Source: Mimachlamys varia (lineage: Eukaryota > Mollusca > Bivalvia > Pectinida > Pectinidae). From it: a stretch of DNA of 64,000 nt. This document shows, piece after piece, positions 46,901 to 58,449 of the stretch. Location: the NCBI GenBank assembly GCA_947623455.1, contig OX392538.1, positions 31,867,001-31,931,000 of the forward strand, given 5' to 3'. The translations under genes were made by a program, and so were the position numbers. The notes under the pieces are model-generated. The model was not told where the DNA came from and ran no database searches. It saw only the letters and a program-made list of their open reading frames with translations. Each line of letters starts with the position of its first letter. Position 1 is the first letter of the stretch.

Positions 46901-47210
46901 ACTGATGTCACTGTAGGTAGTATATACAGATATACACTGATGTCACTGTAGGTAGTATATACAGATATACACTGATGTCACTGTAGGTAGTATATACAGA
47001 TATATACTGATGTCACTGTAGGTAGTATATACAGATTTACACTAATGTCACTGTAGGTAGTATATACAGATATTCACTGATGTCACTGTAGGTAGTATAT
47101 ACAGATATACACTGATGTCACTGTAGGTGACTGCTATACACTGATGTCACTGTAGGAAGTATGTTACACAGATATACACTGATGTCACTGTAGTTAGCAT
47201 ATACGGATAT
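40955..47210. repeat. Main 35-bp satellite array with higher-order structure
   Basis: About 6.2 kb of monomers built on TACACTGATGTCACTGTAGG plus TAGTATATACAGATA (period 35, with 39-bp variants where ACTG is doubled). Length over period gives roughly 175-180 copies. A rare variant containing GACTGCTATACACTGATG recurs at about 43147, 44410, 45350, 46491 and 47129. Long blocks between these landmarks repeat with the same order of monomer variants, so the array grew by block duplication. The right end has the same GTTAGCATATACGGATATAT monomer as the array at 33.2 kb. Short minus-strand open frames (TVTSVYI repeats) are by-products. Confidence 0.95.
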
Positions 47211-47215
47211 ATACT

Positions 47216-48812
47216 TCTTCTCTTAGACAGCTCTGATCTCAAAAACGCTAAGCGGATTAATACATAAATTGAATTTTGCACCGGACTACTTTAATGTTCA
47301 CTTCACAGGTCAGCGAAAATACGTCATCACATATTTGTACATGTCTTGAAATGATCAAGTACACAAAAACAAAAATGAATAAAACATAAAATGTATATCT
47401 GTATATACTACCTACAGTGACATCAGTGTATATCTGTATATTCAAAAAATAAATATTAAAACTAATCTGAAATAAACAGTAATTAAATGAAACATTTATT
47501 ATGTTCGTACACACACACACAGTTATTAAATGAAACATTTATTATGCTCGCTCACGTGCACTATTGGATTTCGAATCCGATTCCGCAATCAACAAAAGTC
47601 CGACAAATATTGATTGTGAGATATTTGAAGCTCTAACTTACTGAAACCCTTCAAAACAACCGAAATAGCATACAATGGCCACTTTGATAAGTTTCTACAA
47701 GGTTGATTCCGGTTGGCAGTGTATCACTTAAACTTGAAACGTGCGACAACACTGCCAGTTCGGAAATTCATAAAATATAATTAGATCAAAGAGATGTGAC
47801 AGATTAAAAAGTCATGTCTGAAGACGATAGATCTTGCATACAAAACTGTTCATTATTTAGATAAACAAATCTGGAACTACTTTGAGTGCGCAGAACAACA
47901 ATACTATGTTCTGAGTACAATATAGAGTCAGCTGATGACAAAATGTGTTTGACGTTTTTTTTTAATTTTAAACGTTATGTGATAAATAGAAACTTACACT
48001 CGTGTCCATGTCATATGTAATTTATTAAACTTGTTCAATGAATTGATATGATACTCGCCTAAAGGCTACATGTACACGAGTGTAAGATCCTCTATATCTA
48101 GACCCATCGATACTTTTGTTCCAAAATCAGTATATCAAGCATGCACATCAATGTGATGATGTATGTTTTTTAAAGCCGATCACGTACTCTTATTTCACGC
48201 CTTAAATTTATAAGCCTTAAATCAGGATCATGCCTTAACACAGGTCAAAAGCTTCTATCAGATCTTGCATGAGGTGGTGAACTAATGGATAGAAAAAACT
48301 TTATCAGAAACCCTGTCGACTCTAATGTGTTGTGATCAAAAACTTTCGGCATGCCTTAGAGTCGCTCATATGATCCACGTGTTCTTCTGTGTCTGCCGTC
48401 ACACACGATCACACAGCCTGATCAGTCCGATGCATAAGAGTCATGGCTTTGTTCCTACACCGTCTGGAAATCATGCCATATATCCCAGGTCTCGTTACGA
48501 ACCCTGTTTGTTATGACCCCACATTTAAATTGTCCACGAAGTAGACCAATAAGTACATACGACCGCGTCACTGCTCGATACATTATGTTAATACGCGTTT
48601 TGCTTGACGACCATCGTGAATCGAAAACGGAAGTTGTGGATCGCGAATACATTAATTACTTTAACAGGTAAAAGATATTGAAAAAAGGTATGTTGATTTG
48701 TTTCGTTTAATTTTGTTAATTAACCTGTTGCATTTTTGTAGATTCACTGGAACTATATTTACTTAGCAACCACCACCACGACTACCGTAGTTACCAACAT
48801 CACAACACACCT
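47216..48812. repeat. Flank block F, copy 2
   Basis: It matches 33241-35445 in order, without the piggyBac-like MITE. It contains one isolated inverted satellite monomer at about 47388-47443 and a doubled AAACATTTATTATG. Its right edge (AACATCACAACACACC) joins directly to sequence matching 37.6 kb. Confidence 0.75.
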
Positions 48813-48823
48813 AAGACACATAA

Positions 48824-51800
48824 GACATCGATTTCTTTTTTCGCACTAATGCCGGGTAAAGAAACTTATTGTTTACATTATCAATTTTAAATCCTACTCC
48901 TTTATCTAACACTAATATATCCGTGCAAGTGTGTACATTTGCCCATGCATTATCTCCCTTGATCTTGTCTTTCCATTCTTTTGGTATTGCTTTGTTTACC
49001 TGACTTACCTGACTTATCCAGTCTCTCTTTTCTTTCAACTGTTGGTAAATTTCACTTTCATCTAAACCACCATCATTATAAACTATATCGTTGACAAAGA
49101 TTAACCCAGATTCAATCGAATTCTTGAAAATTAATGAACTGCCATTAATTTTGATATGGCCCGAAATGAAATGTTTGCGAGTTTGTTTCACGTCACGGTG
49201 TATTTGTATCTGTGAACAAGTGACATCACTTGTTCAAGTCTACTTGGCTGTATTACATTTCACAAATTGTCTAAATTAATGCATTTAAACGATAAATTGA
49301 AGTACGTAACTCATGCAATTTCTACATGACTTCATATTTTCTGAACAAATTATAACAAAAATAATATCTCAAATTACTTTTATTTTATTGCGTTAGTGCA
49401 TTCATGTTAAAATGTGACAAAGAATTGCAAACAATATAAAATCTCACTTATTTCATAATGATACGAACTTAGCCGATTTTCTTTTTCAATGTGACATCGG
49501 TAATGGTATTGAGTGAAATTGATTTAACAAAAGAGTAACATGTAAATAAAATATTGACATGTGTCTGCATCATAGTTTTAATAAAGCAATTTGCAGATTT
49601 ATATATTAATTTTCTGAACATAATTCATATAAGATAATAAAAGAAAGAAAAATTAACAAGATAATAACAATTGTTAACAAAATCATAATTAGAACTCAAA
49701 ATGTATTAACATTTGAGCAAAAATGAAAATAAAAAAAACTAACAAATCATCCCCTTCACCTTTTGACCTTTCTCATTCATTAAAGATCCCTTAATTTTAG
49801 ATTTAGGGCAAATCAATGAAAAACTGAATACTGAGTAGTAAATATTATCATTACATTACTAAGAATAACATAGAATTAAATGCAGATATCTATAGTTAAA
49901 GCTTTGTCAGATTCATTAATAATACCGGCTATACAAATAGGAAACGTTAATTCAAATGGCATGAGGGTCTATTTTAGTTAGAGCTACCAAGGAACAGACA
50001 AATAAGCCAATTTTAGCATCATTGCAATAAATGTCCCATCAGTTACATTTATACACAAAAACAACATGCATGTGCTGTAAATGAACAAGAACTGGCTAGT
50101 TGAGAAGTAGAAGTTCATTTTCAGCGTCGATAGGGTCAATGGATGTAAGCGTTTTTTTCGTTTTTTTTTCGTTTTTTATGGGTTTCTTTGAAAGCATCAA
50201 TGATCTTTTTTTCAGAATCCGTTGTATTCGTTTCGAATTTTTCCGCCTTTTCGAAGACATTTATTTTACCGCTAAGCAACGACAATACCGTGATTATGCT
50301 AATTACATGTACAGCAGCGTCCGAAGCAGCATATACTTGCCCGAAGTTATATAATCCAAGCAGAACTAAAAAGACACTTATGTCAACAAATAAATATCTT
50401 AGGGAAAAGAAAAATCCATTCAGCCAAACGGGTCCTGGACAAGATACAATGTTAAGCTGGCATAATTCAACAAATGCTTTCATATGGATTGCGTATTCAC
50501 CGTTTTCAAGACAAAACAGTGGTGCCCAACATGTACCAGTCGGTAAGGGCTTATCCTTTCCAGGTTTGTGCTTGAAAACGGTCAATTCATTTCTTTCCTT
50601 AATTATTGCTTGAATGCACAATTTGAAATAACGAGTATATTCCTTACGCAATTCCTTGACATATTGGTAGTTAAAAGGTATGAAGAATACAAGGTACGAC
50701 ACCAAGATTTTATAAATATTGTCTTGTGTATTAACCATGAAACAAAGAACTTGGATTGTCAGAATTCTGAAAGTAAAAGTTAAAATCAAGTACCCTATAT
50801 AGTAATAATAAGCCAAGAATGTAATCTTCATAAAAACTGTTTCAAAAAGCTGAATTCCCGTCGTTTCCCTTTTAAAAAAACTAATAACCATATGAACAAA
50901 ACAAAAACACGACGTATACCCTACTATCTTGACATCGACATCAGATATATATCGCTTTGTTAAAGAAATGGTGCCATATAGTAATAACGATCCTCCAATC
51001 AGAAGAATAAAACGGACGAAGATATTTTTTTTTTTCCCCTCGGGTTTATTTTTAAGTTTTAGTTTTATGATCGATTCAAGCAGTCCTCCAATCAGAAGAA
51101 TAAAACGGACGAAGATATTTTTTTTTCTTCCTTGCGTTTTCGTTTTATGGACGATTCAAACGATGGCAAAATCATAGCAAATAGGCTAAAACGGTTTGGA
51201 TTGGCCACTTCAGACGTAAGCATTATGAAATCTTTATCTGTATTATTACTAAATATTGTCCATCGGTACCAAGGAAATTCGAAATTGTATACTGCAACAA
51301 AAACGAGGAGGATCGCAAAAAAGACAGATGAATATATGCCCAACATAGAAAGCAAAACATCTAAAGTGTGATCCGTATGTAATTCGTTACATGTTTGATT
51401 CAATTTCGACTCATAACAACACAAGTATAAGTAACTGTCAAAGAGACTTCCTAAATCTGATTGATAATGTAATGAAGAGGATTGAGAACATAGCTGTTTT
51501 ATGGATAATGCAGAATTTCCATCACTGCCTGGTTGTGAAAATCCACACAAGATCCAGTCCCTTATCTTTATTTTTGTTTGATCTGTGTCGTTTTGTACTG
51601 CTTGAAAAAAACATCCGTCCGGCTCGTCAATGAATACAATCGATCGGCCTGTTATGTTATCACCCTTGACGGCAATCGAAAGAACCTTTAGATGCGACTT
51701 CAATCGGAGGACGTTTTCACCGTAGTCTGACATCACCACCTCAAATGTATATAACGAACTACTCTGATTTTGGCCCCAAATATCTAAACTAACAATAGCG

Positions 51801-52135
51801 ATATCTTTTGTTAATGTCGTCTCTAAAATGTTTTTGATTACTGGTTGATCTGGTTGAGCTGTACAGGATTCACTTATTGTTAAAGTTTCGTTCACACATT
51901 CGTCTAGAATGGTCTGCGAAGATGTGCCGGATACGAACAAAATTCCATATAGGACAGAAAACATGAAGCGAATCATACTGCTACAGTAGGTGGGTTGAAG
52001 GCTTACTCACTAACGTCACGGTAAAGTATAACCTTACATCAGATTAATAGCGACTGATTTCACTGTGGGTGACCGATAATGTCAATGTAGTCAGCTTATA
52101 CGATTTTACACTGATATGAATTTAGGTTATATATA
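48824..52135. repeat. Segmental duplication, right copy (partner 37600-40930)
   Basis: It starts AAGACATCGATTTCTTTTTT, as at 37612, and runs through the LINE relic piece (48811-49191), the 3' flank and paralogue 3 to the proximal satellite edge. Confidence 0.9.
50136..51976 (-). CDS. Multipass membrane protein, paralogue 3 (frame broken at a poly(A) run)
   Basis: Nearly identical to paralogue 2. The N-terminal frame 51976-51092 holds the signal peptide, the eight-Cys ectodomain and the first membrane segment. The C-terminal frame, down to 50136, holds the other hydrophobic segments. The same 94-bp duplication is present. Here the break is at a run of 9 A (plus-strand T, 51118-51126), where 7 or 10 would keep the frame, so the shift differs from that in paralogue 2. 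The C-terminus also differs: an 11-base deletion and an added T/CG-rich insertion near 50142-50170 change the tail to KKRKKNEKNAYIH. Whether it is functional cannot be decided from sequence alone. Confidence 0.75.
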
Positions 52136-52690
52136 TATACCGATTCACACTGATGTCACTGTAGGTAGTATATACAGATATATACTGATGTCACTGTAGG
52201 TAGTATATACAGATATACACTGATGTCACTGTAGGTAGTATATACAGATATATACTGATGTCACTGTAGGTAGTATGTACAGATATACACTGATGTCACT
52301 GTAGGTAGTATATACAGATATATACTGATGTCACTGTAGGTAGTATATACAGATATACACTGATGTCACTGTAGGTGACTGCTATACACTGATGCCACTG
52401 TAGGTAGTATGTACAGATATACACTGATGTCACTGTAGGTAGTATATACAGATATACACTGATGTCACTGTAGGTAGTATATACAGATATTCACTGATGT
52501 CACTATAGGTAGTATATACAGATATACACTGATGTCACTGTAGGTAGTATATACAGATATACACTGATGTCACTGTAGGCAGTATATACAGATATACACT
52601 AATGTCACTGTAGGCAGTATATACTGATATCCACTGATGTCACTGTAGGTAGTATATACAGATATACTCTGATGCCACTGTAGGTAGGAT
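52135..52690. repeat. 35-bp satellite array upstream of paralogue 3
   Basis: About 16 monomers of the same 35-bp unit, including the GACTGCTATACAC landmark near 52378. The array ends at TAGGATAAACTGCAAGC without the flank block F that follows arrays 1 and 2. Confidence 0.93.
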
Positions 52691-53039
52691 AAACTGCAAG
52701 CAAGCTATAACCGTATGATATACAGGTAAATGCACAGTGTACGTTACTGCGAGTACCCAAGTCGTCTACTGTACCTTTATATCTTTGTCAGCGTTTGCGC
52801 GCGCATTGTTTGCTGATAAAGAGCAATATGGATAACATCAATATGTTGGACTTATCATTCTGTTGTACAAAACATTTTAGGATTTAAAATCCCTGCATGT
52901 ACGCTATATACAATGGATGGGCTAAGATATGTTTTAAAGAAACGTTCAGTTTCCATCAAATGAGTAAGTAATGCCAAATCAGCACAAATAAGAATTGATT
53001 AGTTGTTAAAGAAACCAGTTAACTGTTTATGATAAAAAA

Positions 53040-54080
53040 GGAAAGTTCACGATCGTAAAATCGAAATCGTCACGTGTATCGTACAAGTTGGTAGTAAGCT
53101 TCCGGTGATGATCAGTAAAAATCGATGTAAAAAAGGATATAGAAGAGTCTGTTGTGTCAGAAATTTTAAGAGTTCACAAGGGTATGTACGATCGACGTGG
53201 TCTGCAAACATCTTGTTGTTTATAAACATATATACCTGGGAGTATAATTGAAAGATTTCGCAAGGTTTTTGCTACTCGTCTTGATAAGCCCGTCGACAAA
53301 TTCAGCCTCAGATGAAAAAAAAAGTCAGCCAAGAGTGGGGACACAGTTTGTTCCTATTGAAATACCAACAGTCTGATGGAAAATATTTTAGCCAAACTCA
53401 ACAAAGAAATCGTCAACCAGGAATTCAACCATTCGTACTATATCTTCCGCAGTATATTTCATCCAAACTCTAACTATTCTCCAAGATAGCTCACAACCAT
53501 GTATTTTTATCGGCGTCCACATTTCTTGGAAATGAAAGTCCTAAGAATGTAGTCTAGTAGTGTAGAAGTTGTTCAAAATCCAAATCCCGTTAATGCCACT
53601 CCTGCAGTACATTGTCAGAATGTGAGTGTAACCTGATTTATTGGTTCTGAGAATAGTAGTAAGAAGTTTTGATAATGGCTTGGTTGAGCAATGAGACGAG
53701 CCAGCGATAAAACGTTGCTTATAAGGATCCTTTTGCTGTTTGGTATCCAATATAACCGAGGTAGGTCAGCGTCTTTATCATTAACGGGTATATTGAAAGA
53801 TTGTAATACTGATGAACCGGCCAATATGTAAGCTGCGTTACCTTGGTTATCAAGCAGGCCTAGTTCTTTTTGCAAACAATGCAAAAGAACTAGGCCCACT
53901 AGTGTTTGCAACCCAGGATCATGGTATTAGATGCCTTGTCTGCAGACACAACCTTATACTTATCATGTAGATCAATCATAGGGGTCAAGATGTGTTTAGT
54001 TTTCATTTTAGAAGACACTGATAGTGCTGCAATGATAGCAGCGGTTTTTGAATAAATATGTGACATCAAGCCGATTTTAA
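53040..54080 (-). mobile_element. Penelope-like RT, decayed, minus strand
   Basis: Minus-strand pieces, in order from the high coordinate: HCLQKELGLLDNQGN, DADLPRLYWIP, DPYKQRFIAGSSHCSTKPLS, SGINGIWILNN, then the GIP-region DNA (53320-53470) and FADHVDRTYP. Several frameshifts and stops break it. The extra 5' part (53930-54080) is further upstream than in the other copies. Confidence 0.8.
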
Positions 54081-54230
54081 TAACCTTACATTACAAAACA
54101 AGTTTTCCAAGTAGCCTCTTCGAAAATGTTGTGAGTTTCAATAAAGTGAATCAATATGAATTAAAATTATTTGAAAATAATTTTCAGTAAACAAGTAAAT
54201 ATATTTATTGACATAGGTGGGTCTGTTTAT

Positions 54231-54415
54231 CGTGGGTCTAGTGAGTGGGTGTCGGGTTCGTAACCGAAGGGTTGCAGATTCGAATCACGGAACTGTACTG
54301 TGTTGTATCTAGATATTTTTTTCTTCTGGTTCCAGTCTACTCAGCTGTGTGCCTTAATGAGTATGTGATTGGGCAGTGCTAAATGACAGTACCTGCTGTA
54401 TACTCCACAGGGAGA
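54231..54415 (+). repeat. tRNA-derived SINE, copy 1
   Basis: A tRNA-like head contains box A-like TCTAGTGAGTGGG (54238) and box B-like GCAGATTCGAATCACGG (54274), followed by a conserved-looking tail (GGTTCCAGTCTACTCAGC, TGATTGGGCAGTGCTAAATG). It cannot be an intact tRNA because the acceptor arms do not pair. The polymerase III boxes are decayed but recognisable. Confidence 0.55.
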
Positions 54416-54451
54416 AAAAATATTCATAGTGAGAGCGTTGTTTTTTTTTCT

Positions 54452-54605
54452 AAAAAAAAAAAAGGCGGACGACGATACAAATATATGGGAGTGAGCTATC
54501 TTGGAACATATGTTGTGAATAACACGACAAAAGCTAAGATGAGATATACTGAAGAAGCTATAGTGAGCTTGCTTGTTGTGATTGACAATACTGACTCGAT
54601 TATAG
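54452..54605 (+). mobile_element. Penelope-like RT fragment, plus strand
   Basis: GGCGGACGACGATACAAATA, then GTGAGCTATCTTGGAACATA, matching the RT of the 27-kb copy at about 27673-27790. It continues with TTGTTGTGATTGACAATAC from the 3' tail, so a deletion joined the two. Confidence 0.7.
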
Positions 54606-54729
54606 TGAGATAATTTCCTATTTCACCCTAGGATTGAGACAAGCTACATATTCTTTTTGAACGTTCGCAACAATTGTAACGTAACGTCAATATATGGTGT
54701 TTAACGGGGTAAGTGAAACATAATTATTC

Positions 54730-54872
54730 ACCCCTTGGCAGTGAGACAGGGGATCTCAACCCTCGGGGTAAGATTCCTAATCTGCAATCCTCGTGTTTGG
54801 CAACTTTTGAATCGTATCTATCGTGTTGAAATACCCCTGTCTCGCCCCCAAGAGGGTGAAAGATATTTTTAA
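54730..54872. mobile_element. Short fold-back element inside the 2.75-kb repeat
   Basis: The ends TTCACCCCTTGGCAGTGAGA and CTGTCTCGCCCCCAAGAGGG with TGAA after it are imperfect inverted repeats of about 26 bp around 90 bp of unique DNA. The second copy lies at 61242-61377. Confidence 0.6.
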
Positions 54873-54884
54873 TCTTCTACATCC

Positions 54885-55065
54885 ACTGCTTACCTCGATC
54901 TTTAGTTTAAATATGACTCACACGGGCTGCTTATGATTAAGCTATACGAAAAACGTGACGGTTTCATTTTATGGTTCGGATTATGACTTGTTAATATTTA
55001 GTCCTAAGCATATTTAATTTTGAGTACGAATCATCATTTTGTTGACGCTTGGGTATACTTTGAAT
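54885..55065 (+). mobile_element. Penelope-like fragment, plus strand
   Basis: GCTTACCTCGATCTTTAG, then AAGCTATACGAAAAACGTGA, then the degenerate end ATTTTGAGTACGAATCAT and TTGTTGACGCTTGGGTATAC. The second copy is at 61395-61580. Confidence 0.65.
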
Positions 55066-55649
55066 GATTTTTAAATAGTAAGCGAACGCATATATGCAAA
55101 TTACTTTCTTTGGAGGCAATCACATACACCTCAGCTTTCAGTATAGTGTACGGTATATTAGTTGTAAGGCAAATGTTATTTAGGTTACACGTGAACATCT
55201 TGTACTTTGTGATGATGTCACATGCATCTGATTTAAAATCAGGTCATGATTGCTTTATCAAGAACTGAATGGCAACCACAACCAATGGATTGATACATAT
55301 GTCACATAATCACAGAATAACCTACGCTGATTTTGTTTGATGTATATGTTACATAAACCTAGCTACATTTGAAAAATATGAAAAATTATCACTGATTTAA
55401 TCCTTGATTTGTAACAGAGATGCATGTACATCTATTCAAGCATATAGTAAGGTAATGTTGTCATAAGATCTATTTGCCTGTTCACTACAGTTTATGATAT
55501 ACTGGTACAGAATTATATAGAGATTTTAAGATTCCTTAATGGAGGATTTTAGCTTTTCCTGGCACGAATTTAATCAAAGATTAAAACAGTTATTATCTGC
55601 AAGCCACCGTCAAAACTTTTTCTAACATTAAACATGTATTATTTTGTCA

Positions 55650-55950
55650 ATCAATTAATCTAGAGGCAAAATAGGAACAAAGGAAGTATTTATATGGAAA
55701 CTCTCGAAAAGTACAAGATAATAAGACCTGGTGTTCCGGAAGAGTAAGCGTCTTCTGCTTCATCGGTGACACCCACAATGTGAATCATCGTCACATCAAA
55801 GTAAAAATCAAATTCTCAAAATGAAAACCGACTATCATTGCCAATCACAACAAGTAAACACACTAATGAGCATACTCAAAAAAGTCCATCTTCATATCAC
55901 TTAAAGATACAGAATATTTCACAATGCGACAACGATGGCGACAATAAAAC
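55650..55950 (-). mobile_element. Penelope-like tail, minus strand
   Basis: TAATCTAGAGGCAAAATAGG, then AAGACCTGGTGTTCCGGAAG, then TCACAACAAGTAAACACACT and TTAAAGATACAGAATATTTC. The outermost terminus is missing. The second copy is at 62157-62450. Confidence 0.75.
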
Positions 55951-56250
55951 TTGATAAAAAAAAACATTTATTGCAGATGCTTAATTAATGTGCAGTTTAT
56001 ATAAAACAATGACCATGTGATCATTAAAAGGGTAAACATAAACTATAAATTAATAGTCCAAAAACATCAACGAAACAATCACTTTTTTATAAGTTTTATT
56101 CTTCTCCAACTAATAGCCTGAAAGGATTTAATTGCATTTTGAAATTCAATGTCTTAAACTAGATATAAAATGTTTGATGAAAAAGTATACAAGAATTTAG
56201 TTGTAAAAAAAAACTATATTGATTTTGATAACATACACAATCTCCATTTT

Positions 56251-56460
56251 TTAACTATGTTTGTTTGCAATACGTCCTGCCATGATGAAATCAGGGTGGT
56301 ACAGCCAGAAAACAGGTTGATAAACATTTATACATTTTTTGTCGGTCATGTAAGATACCGAAGCGGTTGTTTGTATATGATGACTATTAATACGGATTGT
56401 GCAAATGCCACATGCGAGAATAGCACCTATACAATTGAGGATAAGAAACAGCCGTGACAT
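56251..56460 (-). other. Small ORF with signal-peptide-like start
   Basis: 69 codons beginning MSRLFLILNCIGAILACGIC, which looks like a signal peptide, followed by a polar stretch (TTASVSYMTDKKCINVYQPV). In the duplicate at about 62975 the same start is kept, but a stop occurs after SYMTD. No splice donor is evident. It may be chance; I do not call it a gene. Confidence 0.2.
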
Positions 56461-57411
56461 TATTTTAGCGACATATGTGCATACAGGTTAAACTATGCAG
56501 TGATAGTTTTAACATTTACAATGTAAAATCAAGAATGCATTGGTTCTAAAACTTATATCAATGCGATAAGTCTCTTTGCTTCATATACATTACATAAAAC
56601 AAGGAAGAGTAACACGTGACTTTGAATGAGAAAGGAAATAATTCTAATTATTGCTTTTTCCTCAGGTATATAGCACTTGAACCATACATATATACGTTTA
56701 TGTGTTCGCATTAAAACTGTCCATATTTTAGCTTTTAGAGATTTATTCATAACGCCATGACTATTGATCCCTGCTACTCTTCGTGAAAACACGCAAAAAA
56801 AATGTGATTCCGGTAATTTTGGAAAAGGACATTTATTTATACAAAATCAGAGTCCCTACATATGTGTAACGTTTATAAGCTGAAAATCAAATATCCTTTA
56901 CATGTATGATGCATTGGACCATCTGTTAATTTCGTAATGGTGTGACCTGTGTCTTGTTTAAAATAGAAATTCTTAGTATTGAAAACCTTCAGACTCCATC
57001 TAGAAACGTCCTTTGTAACAGGTCATATGATAATTGTATCAAGAAATGTTCGACAGACGATGATCTGATATAAAGGTCACATTAATCACACATTAAACCT
57101 TTCACGCATAATGTGTTAGTTGGTGTATCAGCTTTATATAAGCATGTTAAAAGATGCAAGCTTAAATGTTTAGTGTTCATTATTAATAACCCACCGATTT
57201 GATCCTTAATTTGTTTTATTGCTTGATAGTATCGTTTCCTTCTAAATGTTTTTCCTGCTTAAGCAAAAATAAGTCAATGTTGTTATGAGATTGACTTGCT
57301 TGCTCAGTGCTTTTTGAACATCTTATACTGGTGCAGAAGTATCGAACATTGTAAGCTTCTTAAATGAAGAATATTTAGTTATACAAAGCACAAATTTCAC
57401 CAAAGATTAAT

Positions 57412-57800
57412 GGCCCAATATACGTAACTTTCGGCAAAACTTGAAGCGAAAATCAAGCCTAATAACTTATTATATTTATAAGTTTAGTTAAGATTAACTG
57501 GTATCAGCAATATTCAAGATGAATTCTTTCGCGGTTACCGGTACAGCAGCAGTTGAAACACGCTATTTGTAAACACGCGTCCATTTCGAACCATCTTCTA
57601 CCTTCAGTTTGTTGTTGAAGTGGGCCCCACCTGAATTATTTTCAATTCTTCAGTTTTTTTTGTCAAGAGTTTCTTGTTAGTTACCGCTCAGGTTAACTTC
57701 GTTTTAGGGTTATTTTTGCATGGTTATCAACTGGATTTTTTTCAGAATTTTTCAGAATCACGAAAACTTCCGTGAAAGTTACGTATATTGGGCCTTTAAA
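57412..57800. mobile_element. piggyBac-like MITE (TTAA), copy 3
   Basis: TTAA then TGGCCCAATATACGTAACTT at the left, and AGTTACGTATATTGGGCC followed by TTTAA at the right. It is inverted internally relative to copy 1. The open frame at 57720-58190 starts inside it. Confidence 0.75.
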
Positions 57801-58449
57801 ACAGATAAACTCTATATGCCTCTGTTAAACTTGTTCAAATCGATTGGTATTGGCTTTATTTGCTTAATGCCAGTATATTTTAAATTCGGTGATTATCAAT
57901 GTCTTCCAAACGTCAAGAATTTACTTTATCATGCTATATATCTGTTTATCTTATATACAGTAGGTGTTCCCTTCATTCTATCATCAGTGTACTTCATATT
58001 TGAAGGTTTTCTTCTTGACTTTTTATTGGTGCGAGAGATGGCTGTTTCTGTCGCTCCTTTTATAACAACGATTAGAAAGCTTCCTCACCACCATGTTCAT
58101 CACGTTACAACATATTATATTAATTTTGTTTTTTTCAGAAGCCTTGATACATTTTGCAAAAATACATTTATATATCATAAAAGACGTTAGTCACTTACCA
58201 TCGAGCAGTTTATTTCTTCTTTCTATACTTTTGCATCAAATGAACATGTAAAGCAATTGTCAATAGGTAATGATTTAGAAGAACCTCAATATACATATAT
58301 ATCCATCAATCAGGACGGGCTACAATATTTTATATAAAAAGACACCAAATCATATATATATTATATGGGTTAAATCGGTTATTTGAACCCAAAACAAACA
58401 AACAAAATGAAATAAATGAAAACTTTGATATTTCAAATTTCACTCAAAA

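Larger units (their letters stand above)
54676..57410. repeat. 2.75-kb direct duplication, left copy (partner 61191-63985)
   Basis: Both copies start GTAACGTAACGTCAATATAT and end CACAAATTTCACCAAAGATT, directly before a piggyBac-like MITE. Offset is about 6.5 kb in direct orientation. They include a small inverted-end element, Penelope-like pieces and an AT-rich middle. No gene is common to both in intact form. Confidence 0.9.

Noticed and set aside
40955..47210. CRISPR-like regular repeats
   Set aside because: The units are contiguous, with no unique spacers, and the DNA is clearly eukaryotic. It is a satellite.
54231..54300. tRNA gene
   Set aside because: Boxes A and B are recognisable but the stems do not pair. 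It is a SINE head.
57720..58190. 156-residue plus-strand frame as a membrane protein
   Set aside because: It starts inside a piggyBac-like MITE, and the hydrophobic look comes from T-rich DNA.
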